Shown piece after piece: positions 32,090 to 38,811 of a DNA stretch of 64,000 nt. The notes under the pieces are model-generated. The model did not search any database and was not told the DNA's origin. It worked only from the letters and a program-made list of their open reading frames with translations. Made by a program: the position numbers and the translations under genes. Origin of the DNA: JBFAPK01 sp040676675 (lineage in GTDB: Bacteria > Actinomycetota > Actinomycetes > Mycobacteriales > Micromonosporaceae); contig NZ_JBFAPK010000001.1 of assembly GCF_040676675.1 (NCBI RefSeq), positions 638,213 to 702,212 of the forward strand. Direction: 5' to 3'. Every line of letters begins with the position of its first letter. Positions within the stretch are counted from its first letter, which is position 1.

Positions 32090-33190
32090 CCTCGCCCCGC
32101 GAGACACCGGCAGGCCGGACCCGTCGGTGGCGCTGCCCGACGCCGCGGCCCCACCCGGCGCCTTGACCTCGCCCGACCCGGTGCCGCCACCGTCGGCGTC
32201 GAGTACCGCCGGCAGCCCGCAGAGCGCGAACAACTCGGCGTCGAGGAACGCCACGACTCGCGAGATTCCCTCGGCGGTGACGGTGAGTACCTGGAGCGAG
32301 TGTGGCTGGTACACGCCGTCGCGCAGCGCGTAGGAACCGAACGCCGGCTGCCCGTTGGCCCGGGTCGGGATCAGCCGGTAGTCGCCGGGCGCCAGGATCC
32401 GGCGGGCGAGGAAGCGCACCACCGACTCCCGGCCGGCGTACCAGGTCGGGATCGGCGGCATCTCCCAGATCGTGTCGTCGGTCAGTACCTCGGTCAGGGC
32501 GTCGAGGTCGGCGTTCTCGAACGCGGTGGCGTACCGGTCGACCAGCGCCCGCCGGTCGGGGTCGGTCGGTTCGGCGACGCCGTCCTCGGTGGGGGCGATC
32601 TGGTGGAGCTGGGCCCGGGCCCGCTGCAACGCGCTGTTGACCGCGGCGGTGCTGGTGTCGAGCAGGTCGGCGACCTCGTCCGCCCGCCAGGCCAGCACGT
32701 CACGCAGGATCAGTACCGCGCGCTGCCGGCCCGGGAGGTGTTGCAACGCCGCGACGAACGCCAGCCGGATGCTCTCCCGCGACTCCACGACGGTCGCCGT
32801 GTCGACGCCGAGCAGCGCGTCGGGCGCCGGCTCCAGCCACGGCGTCTCCAGCAACCGGCCGCCGACCCCGTCGTCGGCGTCGTCGCTCGGGCCGCCCAGC
32901 CCGGAGGGCAACGGCCGCCGGCCCGCGCTCTCCATTGCCTTGAGGCAGGCCCTGGTCGCGATCCGGTACAGCCAGGTGCGCAGCGAGGAGCGTCCCTCGA
33001 AGTCGCCGTACCCGCGCCACGCCTGGAGATACGTCTCCTGGACCGCGTCCTCGGCGTCGTGGATCGAGCCGAGCATCCGGTAGCAGTGCGCCAGCAGTTC
33101 CCGCCGGTAGGGCTCGCTCAGCCGGGCGAACCCCTCGTCGAGGTCGGGGCGGGATGTCGGTCCGGCCGGGTGCCGTGCCGTTCGTGTCAT
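32078..33190 (-). CDS. sigma-70 family RNA polymerase sigma factor, SigG/SigX5 type
   Basis: 370 aa extracytoplasmic-type sigma factor with a C-terminal SnoaL-like domain. Region 2 is LLAHCYRMLGSIHDAEDAVQETYLQAWRGY, with core-binding RTWLYRIATRACLKAM. Region 4 is LQHLPGRQRAVLILRDVLAWRADEVADLLDTSTAAVNSALQRAR. From about residue 215 a SnoaL-type fold follows (RYATAFENADLDALTEVLTDDTIWEMPPIPTWYAG), which in this family senses or autoregulates in place of an anti-sigma factor. This is the layout of M. tuberculosis SigG. The gene is preceded by a tiny DUF5134-like gene and overlaps the flavin reductase gene. Confidence 0.9.
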   Translation of the reverse strand: MTRTARHPAGPTSRPDLDEGFARLSEPYRRELLAHCYRMLGSIHDAEDAVQETYLQAWRGYGDFEGRSSLRTWLYRIATRACLKAMESAGRRPLPSGLGGPSDDADDGVGGRLLETPWLEPAPDALLGVDTATVVESRESIRLAFVAALQHLPGRQRAVLILRDVLAWRADEVADLLDTSTAAVNSALQRARAQLHQIAPTEDGVAEPTDPDRRALVDRYATAFENADLDALTEVLTDDTIWEMPPIPTWYAGRESVVRFLARRILAPGDYRLIPTRANGQPAFGSYALRDGVYQPHSLQVLTVTAEGISRVVAFLDAELFALCGLPAVLDADGGGTGSGEVKAPGGAAASGSATDGSGLPVSRGARCFT

Positions 33191-33200
33191 CGTCCCATAA

Positions 33201-33377
33201 TCACCCCATCGGCCAGAGCATGGCCGCCATCACGCCGGCCATGGCGGCGTGGGCCAGGTGGGAGGTCCGGTCCGCGGGGCGCGGGGCCACGGTGCCGGAG
33301 GCCGGGCGCAGGCCGTGGAAGAGGAACCACACTCCCATGCCCGCGAACAGCCAGCTCAGTGGTACGGATTGGAACAT
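33201..33377 (-). CDS. short DUF5134-like membrane protein, probably truncated
   Basis: 58 aa. It opens with a membrane segment (VPLSWLFAGMGVWFLFHGL), then RTSHLAHAAMAGVMAAMLWPMG, where the protein stops. This pattern is the beginning of DUF5134-type membrane proteins, which normally run to roughly 200 residues with several more helices. ATG 33377 follows GGGAG at 7 bases, so the short gene appears translated. Its stop lies 10 bases before the sigma-factor start, making it the first gene of that operon. It may be a functional fragment or a remnant kept for its promoter and translation signals. Confidence 0.65.
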   Translation of the reverse strand: MFQSVPLSWLFAGMGVWFLFHGLRPASGTVAPRPADRTSHLAHAAMAGVMAAMLWPMG

Positions 33378-33450
33378 CGCAGGACTCCCGTGGTCGGGAC
33401 GGCGGGGTGGCGCCTCGGCCGGAAGCGTCACCCCGCGTGCGGTTCGCTGT

Positions 33451-34194
33451 TCAGTGGTGGGCGTGACCGTGGGCGTGCCCAGAGTGGTCCGCCGGGTTGC
33501 CGTACGTGTCGTGGTAGGGGAACTCGTTGACGTAGCGGCCCTGCCGACCGAGCGGGGTCAGGTCGAGGAGGTGATAGGTGCCCATCATCACCTCGGTGCC
33601 CCGGCCGTACGTCGAGTACGTGTGGAAGATGCCGTCGCCCTCGCGGACGAAGACACTGATGCCCTGACCGTCGCCCTTCAGCCGGTACGCCGCGTCCCGC
33701 TGAAGGGTCGCCTTGTCCTTGTAGTTGTAGTAGATCGGCGCGACCGACTCGTCGTTCGTCACGTGGAAGTCGAAGTTGAAGTCACTTCCGGCCGACGAGA
33801 CCCACGTGGCCGTCCAGCCCATCCGCGTCCGGTACCGCTCGATCTTTTCGAGCGGCGCCCGGGAGACCATCACGAACGAGGTGTTCAGGCCGTTCAGGTG
33901 CTCCAGCCGGCCCAGGCTGTCGATGGTGAAGGAGCAGCTCGGGCAGCCGTCCTCCCACTCCGGATGGAACATGAAGTGGTACACGATCAGCTGGGGCCGC
34001 CCCTCGAACAGGTCGGCGAGGCGTACCTTCCCGTCCGGGCCCTCGAAGACGTAGTCCTTGTCGATCCTGACCCTCGGCAGCTCGCGGCGCCGGGCGGCGA
34101 CCGCGTCCTGGGCCCGCATCGCCGCCTTCTCCTGCGCGAGCAGCTCAAGCCGGGCCCTCAGCCACTCCTCGCGGGACGTGACCTGTGTATTCAC
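33451..34194 (-). CDS. DUF899 family thioredoxin-fold protein
   Basis: 247 aa of the DUF899 family (thioredoxin-like). It contains YVFEGPDGKVRLADLFEGRPQLIVYHFMF, then EWEDGCPSCSFTIDSL with a CPSC dithiol, and near the end HTYSTYGRGTEVMMGTYHLLDLTPLGRQ, all standard blocks of the family. The extreme C-terminus is histidine-rich (HSGHAHGHAHH), which may bind metal. GTG 34194 follows GGAGAG at 4 bases. Function unproven; a redox role is inferred from fold and dithiol. Two copies of a direct-repeat element lie upstream. Confidence 0.9.
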   Translation of the reverse strand: MNTQVTSREEWLRARLELLAQEKAAMRAQDAVAARRRELPRVRIDKDYVFEGPDGKVRLADLFEGRPQLIVYHFMFHPEWEDGCPSCSFTIDSLGRLEHLNGLNTSFVMVSRAPLEKIERYRTRMGWTATWVSSAGSDFNFDFHVTNDESVAPIYYNYKDKATLQRDAAYRLKGDGQGISVFVREGDGIFHTYSTYGRGTEVMMGTYHLLDLTPLGRQGRYVNEFPYHDTYGNPADHSGHAHGHAHH

Positions 34195-34294
34195 AGCTCT
34201 CTCCTCTGGTCGGTAATCGCGTCGCGGGCGAACGGCGAAACGCGTCACTCGCCGACCGTCCACCGATGTAGAGGAGCCGGGCGCCGGAAACTTA

Positions 34295-34327
34295 TCGGCA
34301 CCGCCCAGGGATGTGGTGCCGCTCACC
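34295..34327. repeat. direct-repeat element upstream of DUF899, copy 1
   Basis: On the minus strand this reads TGAGCGGCACCACA followed by a diverged half ending GTGCCGA. A second copy lies at 34423-34455 in the same orientation. The two share 13 of 14 bases in the first half. The elements sit about 100 and 230 bases before the DUF899 start and could be regulator or sigma-factor sites. Confidence 0.5.
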
Positions 34328-34422
34328 CAAGCGGATCGAAATCCGTGGGTACGGGCATTCGGGCCGGCCCGAATCCCTGCTCACAGGCGCCGCTGCGGCG
34401 GCGGCGCCGGCCCGGGAACTCG

Positions 34423-34455
34423 TCGGCACGCGCCGGAGGTGTGGTGCCCCTCACT
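34423..34455. repeat. direct-repeat element upstream of DUF899, copy 2
   Basis: Minus strand: TGAGGGGCACCACA followed by a GC-rich half ending GTGCCGA, matching copy 1 at 34295-34327. The rest of the 360-base space 34195-34554 holds the terminator at 34501-34539 and nothing else recognised. Confidence 0.5.
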
Positions 34456-34500
34456 CCGTCGGTCGTCCCGCCCGACGGTCGGGTACCACCACGCCGAACG

Positions 34501-34539
34501 CCCAGCGTGGCGCCGGACCAGTTCCGGCGCCACGCTGGG
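34501..34539 (-). terminator. terminator of the SigE-propeller operon
   Basis: Perfect 17-bp stem (CCCAGCGTGGCGCCGGA / TCCGGCGCCACGCTGGG) with a 5-base loop, 15 bases after the propeller gene stop. It is the strongest simple hairpin in the window. Confidence 0.9.
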
Positions 34540-34554
34540 CGGGCGGTGGCGGGG

Positions 34555-35730
34555 TCAGCGGCGGTACGCCGCCAGGTCCGCCTGATTGGTCGACTCCGGC
34601 CGTTCGATCGTGGCCGTGACGGTGCCGTCCAGTCCGACGAGGTACAGGTGGTCCGACGTCTGGACGACCAGGGTGTCGTCCGGCCGGAAGAAGATCTCTT
34701 CGACGCCGCCGCGCAGCTTCGACGGCAGGTCGATCCGCTTGCCGCTCACCGTGTCGAGCACGAACCGCGCCCTGGTGACCCGCGTCGGATCGCCGCTGCC
34801 CAGCCCGGTGGCGACGTACCGGCCGTCGTCCGAGACGGCCTGCACCGAAGACGGGCACTCGCCGGTCCGGTCGCACTCCGGCTGCCCGGCGACGCTGACC
34901 TTGCGTACCCGGGTGCCGTCGGGCCGGGCCACCACCAGGCTGTCGCCGTCGGCGTGCACCCGGTAGGCGCCGTTCGCCGACCAGCTCAGGTACGACGGGA
35001 AGGCGGTGATGCCGAGCTTGTCGTACCTGCCGGTGACCGCGTCGACGTAGCCGTACGACTCCCCGGTGGCGACGTCGCCCTCCAGGGTGGTGACGCCGAC
35101 CAGCAGCCGGCGCGAATCCGGCATCCAGGCCGGTCCGGTGCCGCCGCCCCAGGAGACGCCCTGCCGCACCACCTTGCGTGCCCCGCCGGGCTGGACGACG
35201 ACCAGGTCCCCCGGGTACTCGCTGACGTCCTTGGCCGGACGTACCAGGGCCACCCTGCTGCCGTCCGGCGCGACCGTCGCGACCTGGTCGCCCAGCTTGC
35301 GCGGTCCGAAGCTCGTGGTGCGGGCGACGCCGTCGGTCACCGTGACCACCTCGATCTCCGCGCCGACCCGCAGGTAGACCAGTCGGCCCGGGACGTGCGA
35401 GAGCGCCGCGTTCGCCGGGGCGGACCCGGTGGGGCTGGCCGGAGCGCTCGGCGTGGTCGTGGCGGCCGGGGTGGTCGGTGCCGGCGTCGGCGGCTCGGAC
35501 GCCGTCTGCGAAGCGGCGGGCGGCAGCGGATGCCGCTGCCCCTGCGGGGCGAGCTGCAGTCCGCCGATCCCGAGCAGCCCGACCAGGGCCAGCGCGGCGG
35601 CCGTGGTGCCGGCGACCCGTCGCTGCCCGATCCGGCGGGCGGTCGTCTCCACCCGGCCCCGCAGGGCGGTGTAGTCGGTGTCGGTCATCTCGTCCGCCAG
35701 ATCGGCGAGCCGGTCGTTCAGTTCGTTCAT
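34555..35730 (-). CDS. membrane-anchored beta-propeller-like protein, sigma-factor partner
   Basis: 391 aa. A cytoplasmic N-terminus of about 40 residues (LNDRLADLADEMTDTDYTALRGRVE) leads to one membrane segment (VAGTTAAALALVGLLGIGG). A Thr/Pro-rich linker and an extracellular TolB/WD-like propeller follow, with blades such as VATVAPDGSRVALV, PAWMPDSRRLLVGV, AVSDDGRYVATG and FFRPDDTLVVQ. ATG 35730 overlaps the SigE-family sigma-factor stop by 4 bases. The coupling and topology suggest it senses outside conditions and controls the sigma factor; this is inference, as no known anti-sigma domain was recognised. Confidence 0.82.
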   Translation of the reverse strand: MNELNDRLADLADEMTDTDYTALRGRVETTARRIGQRRVAGTTAAALALVGLLGIGGLQLAPQGQRHPLPPAASQTASEPPTPAPTTPAATTTPSAPASPTGSAPANAALSHVPGRLVYLRVGAEIEVVTVTDGVARTTSFGPRKLGDQVATVAPDGSRVALVRPAKDVSEYPGDLVVVQPGGARKVVRQGVSWGGGTGPAWMPDSRRLLVGVTTLEGDVATGESYGYVDAVTGRYDKLGITAFPSYLSWSANGAYRVHADGDSLVVARPDGTRVRKVSVAGQPECDRTGECPSSVQAVSDDGRYVATGLGSGDPTRVTRARFVLDTVSGKRIDLPSKLRGGVEEIFFRPDDTLVVQTSDHLYLVGLDGTVTATIERPESTNQADLAAYRR

Positions 35731-36299
35731 CGGTCCACCCCTGCGGCCAGCTCGATCTCGGGCATCAGCTCGCGCAGCCGGCTGAGGGCACGCGCGGTGT
35801 GGCTCTTCACGGTGCCGACCCTGCAGTTGAGGATGTCGGCGGTCTCCGCCTCGCTGCGGTCCTCGAAGTACCGGAGCACGACGACGGCGCGCTGCCGCGC
35901 CGGCAGGGCCAGCAGGGCCCGACGCAGCGTGAGCCGTTCCACCGTGGCCTCCGCGTAGTCGGCGCGGTCGTGGCGCTCCGGCAACTCGCCGGGCATGCTC
36001 TCGGCCACCCGGCGCCGGCGCCAGAAGCTGACCTGGAGGTGGTACATCACGCGGCGGGCGTACGCCTCGGGATGACCGCCGTCGGCCAGCCGCTGCCACA
36101 TCCGGAACGTCCGCGCCAGCGCGTCCTGGACCAGGTCCTCCGCCAGGTGCCGGTCACCGGTCAGCAGGTACGCCGTCCGGAGCAGGGCCGGTGTCCGGCT
36201 GCGGAAGAATGAGTCGAAGTCATCGGTCATCTGCTCCGTCACAGGGGCTCGAGCGGCGGCCGCGCCGGTGCCGGCAACCGTCGTGATGGCTTGGGTCAT
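35727..36299 (-). CDS. SigE family RNA polymerase sigma factor
   Basis: 190 aa ECF sigma factor of the actinobacterial SigE family (TIGR02983 type). Region 2: LLRTAYLLTGDRHLAEDLVQDALARTFRMW and YARRVMYHLQVSFWRRRR. Region 4: LLALPARQRAVVVLRYFEDRSEAETADILNCRVGTVKSHTARALSRLRE. It directs core RNA polymerase to a stress or envelope regulon. ATG 36299 follows GGAG at 8 bases; ATG 36230 is an internal alternative. Translationally coupled to the propeller gene downstream. Confidence 0.92.
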   Translation of the reverse strand: MTQAITTVAGTGAAAARAPVTEQMTDDFDSFFRSRTPALLRTAYLLTGDRHLAEDLVQDALARTFRMWQRLADGGHPEAYARRVMYHLQVSFWRRRRVAESMPGELPERHDRADYAEATVERLTLRRALLALPARQRAVVVLRYFEDRSEAETADILNCRVGTVKSHTARALSRLRELMPEIELAAGVDR

Positions 36300-36474
36300 C
36301 TGTTTGGCTCCGGTCTGAGAGGGCTGAGGCTGCCTGCGCGCGGCGGTGGACACGCGGATAAACGTCGCCACGAACCGCCGCGGGTTACCGATCTCGCGCG
36401 GACTTCCGCGTCGCGAATCCGACCGTCGGCGCGGCGGGCCGGGGACCACGCGAAACGCGGCGGCGGCGCACATG

Positions 36475-36496
36475 CCGGGCGGCCCAGGCCGCCCGG
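36475..36496 (-). terminator. terminator of the symporter 2 operon
   Basis: CCGGGCGGC / GCCGCCCGG, a 9-bp stem with a 4-base loop, 7 bases after the symporter stop codon. Confidence 0.7.
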
Positions 36497-36502
36497 TGGC
36501 TC

Positions 36503-38146
36503 TCAGAGCCGCAGCGCCTCCGGGGCGTGCAGGCGCAGCATGGTGGCGCCGACGTCGGCGGGGGTGCGGTGCCGGGTCGCCATCGACACCGCCACCATCA
36601 CGGTGAACGCCAGCGGCACCGTCCAGGCCGCCGGCTGCGCCACGAGCACGGCCGGCCATCCGTCCAGCGGCGGACCCACCACGGTGAGCAGCACGGCCAG
36701 CGCCGCGGCGCCCCCGCCGACGAGGATGCCGGCGGCGGCACCGAGATCGGTCAGCCCCCGCCACCAGATGCCCAGCACCAGCAGCGGGCAGAAGCTGGAG
36801 GCGGCGACCGCGAAGGCCAACCCGACCACCTGCGAGACGTCGAGTTCGGAGGCGCGCAGCGCGAGCACCACCGGTACCAGGCCGGCGAGCAGCGTCGCCA
36901 GCCGGAAGTCGCGGACCGAGCCGCGACCGAGCAGGTCCGTGGAGACCACGCCGGCGACGCTCGTCAGCAGGCCGGACGAGGTGGAGAGGAAGGCCGCGAA
37001 CGCGCCGGCGGCGACCAGCGCGGCGAGCAGCTGACCGGTCAACCCCGGCCCGAGCGCGGCGCTCGGCAGCAGCACCACCACCGCGTCGGTCTGCCCGGTC
37101 AGCAGCAGCTCCGGCGTGTAGATCCGCCCCAGCACGCCGTACAGGGTGGGCAGCAGGTAGAAGGCGCCCACCAGGGCCAGCACGACCAGGGTGGTACGCC
37201 GGGCGGCGGCGCCGTCGGGATTGGTGTAGAAGCGGACCAGCACGTGCGGCAGCCCCATGGTGCCGAGAAACGTCGCCAGGATCAGCGAGTACGTGGCGAA
37301 CAGCCCCTGGTCGTCCCGGCCCGCGGCGCTCGGCAGCAGCCAGTCCAGCCCGTTCGCGCTCGGTACGCCGGCCACCCGGGGCACCGGCTCCCCGGCGGCG
37401 AAGGTGAGCTCCTCGCCGGGGCGTACCTCCCGGATCGTGCCGTCGGCGAGGGTGAGGGTCGCCGGATGCTCGACCACGACGGTGGTGGCGACCCGGAAGG
37501 CCGTACCGTCCGGCGGCGTCACCGGCGGGCGCCCGTCGTGCTGCCACTGCAACACCAGGAAGATCACCGGAACCGCGAGCGCGGTGAGCTTCAGCCAGTA
37601 CTGGAAGGCCTGCACGAAGGTGACCGCCCGCATCCCGCCGAGCGCCACGTTCGCGGTCACCACGGCGCCGACCAGGAAGGCGCCCAGCTCGTACGGGGCG
37701 CCGGCGACCGTGGTCAGCGTCAGCCCGGCCCCCTGCAGCTGCGGTACCAGGTAGAGCCAGCCGATGAAGATGACGAAGAGGGTGGCCAGCTTCCGCAGCC
37801 GGCGGGAGCCGAGCCGCAGCTCGCAGAAGTCCGGCAGGGTGAAGGCGCCGGAGCGGCGCAGCGGCGCGGCGACGAAGAGCAGCAGCGCCAGGTAGCCGGC
37901 GGCGAACCCCACCGGGTACCAGAGCACGTCCACGCCGTCCTTCAGCACCAGCCCCGCGATGCCGAGGAAGGAGGCGGCCGAGAGGTACTCGCCACCGATC
38001 GCGGCGGCGTTCCAGGTCGGGCTGACCATGCGCGACGCCACCAGGAAGTCGGAGGTGGTGCGCGCCAGCCGCAGGCCGTAGAAACCGATCGCGACGGTGA
38101 TCAGCGTGACCGCCACGACGGTGGGGATGGTGAACGGGTTGCCCAC
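36503..38146 (-). CDS. sodium/solute symporter (SSS family), copy 2
   Basis: 547 aa, about 13 membrane helices, related to but clearly diverged from the copy at 29.3 kb. Shared signatures: TSDFLVASRMVSPTWNAAAIGGEYLSAASFLGIAG, MGLPHVLVRFYTNPDGAAARRT, and VGLAFAVAASSFCPLLVLGIWWRGL. A larger extracytoplasmic loop with PDGT and ADGT motifs lies around residues 195-265. Likely a monocarboxylate symporter; substrate may differ from copy 1. GTG 38146 begins 1 base after the upstream stop, with GGAG 7 bases before it, so it is coupled to the preceding small membrane protein. Confidence 0.9.
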   Translation of the reverse strand: MGNPFTIPTVVAVTLITVAIGFYGLRLARTTSDFLVASRMVSPTWNAAAIGGEYLSAASFLGIAGLVLKDGVDVLWYPVGFAAGYLALLLFVAAPLRRSGAFTLPDFCELRLGSRRLRKLATLFVIFIGWLYLVPQLQGAGLTLTTVAGAPYELGAFLVGAVVTANVALGGMRAVTFVQAFQYWLKLTALAVPVIFLVLQWQHDGRPPVTPPDGTAFRVATTVVVEHPATLTLADGTIREVRPGEELTFAAGEPVPRVAGVPSANGLDWLLPSAAGRDDQGLFATYSLILATFLGTMGLPHVLVRFYTNPDGAAARRTTLVVLALVGAFYLLPTLYGVLGRIYTPELLLTGQTDAVVVLLPSAALGPGLTGQLLAALVAAGAFAAFLSTSSGLLTSVAGVVSTDLLGRGSVRDFRLATLLAGLVPVVLALRASELDVSQVVGLAFAVAASSFCPLLVLGIWWRGLTDLGAAAGILVGGGAAALAVLLTVVGPPLDGWPAVLVAQPAAWTVPLAFTVMVAVSMATRHRTPADVGATMLRLHAPEALRL

Positions 38147-38147
38147 C

Positions 38148-38684
38148 TCAGTGCTCCGGCCGCTGGACCACGTCGGTGAAGTCCTGCTCGTTGCGCTCGG
38201 CCAGGTGCACGTACGCCCAGCCGACGGCGACCAGGAACGGGAACGAACCGGCGCCGAGCAGCAGCCACGGCAGGTTCACGCCGAAGAGCGTCACCTCGCC
38301 CACGGTCGGTGCGACGGCGAAGAGCAGCGGCAACCCGCCCAGCCCGATCGCGACCACCAGCGACAGGCGCAGCGCGAGCGCGAGCTGGGCGCGGACCAGG
38401 CCGCGTACCAGCGCCTCGCCGACCGGGGTCTGCTGGGTCAGCTCGGTACGGGTCCGGTCCGCCGGGGGCCGGGGCGCCGAGACCTCGGCCAGCACGATCC
38501 GCGCCCGGCGCGGCGCCGCGTCCGGCGATCCGGCGGTGGTGGATCCCGGGGTGCCGTTCGACGGTCCCGCGACGGTCACCGGCCGCGCCGCGGTCGACGG
38601 CGGCGCGGCGGTCGACGGCGGCGCGGGAGCCGGCCCCGGTGAGGGGGCCGGCCTCCCGCCCGCGGCGTCGCTCGGGTCAGCCAT
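38148..38684 (-). CDS. DUF485-like partner membrane protein of symporter 2
   Basis: 178 aa. A long Pro/Ala/Thr-rich cytoplasmic N-terminus (about residues 1-95) precedes two membrane segments, LSLVVAIGLGGLPLLFAVAP and LLLGAGSFPFLVAVGWAYV, and a short charged tail (ERNEQDFTDVVQ). The layout mirrors the DUF485 partner of symporter 1, although sequence identity is low, and the gene precedes its symporter in the same way. ATG 38684 has TACACT 6 bases upstream (leaderless). Probably a subunit or assembly partner of the symporter. Confidence 0.78.
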   Translation of the reverse strand: MADPSDAAGGRPAPSPGPAPAPPSTAAPPSTAARPVTVAGPSNGTPGSTTAGSPDAAPRRARIVLAEVSAPRPPADRTRTELTQQTPVGEALVRGLVRAQLALALRLSLVVAIGLGGLPLLFAVAPTVGEVTLFGVNLPWLLLGAGSFPFLVAVGWAYVHLAERNEQDFTDVVQRPEH

Positions 38685-38690
38685 CCCGGC

Positions 38691-38696
38691 AGTGTA
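38691..38696 (-). promoter_or_regulatory. -10 hexamer, leaderless symporter 2 operon
   Basis: TACACT on the minus strand ends 6 bases before ATG 38684. Confidence 0.6.
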
Positions 38697-38811
38697 AGGA
38701 AGAGGCCCCGCCCGTGGCTTCCACCCGGACTGGGCCCCCTCCTACACCGTTCCGCCGCTCGCGTACCCCGTGCCCCCTCGCCACGACGTCCCCCTCCGGC
38801 GGCGCGGTCGT

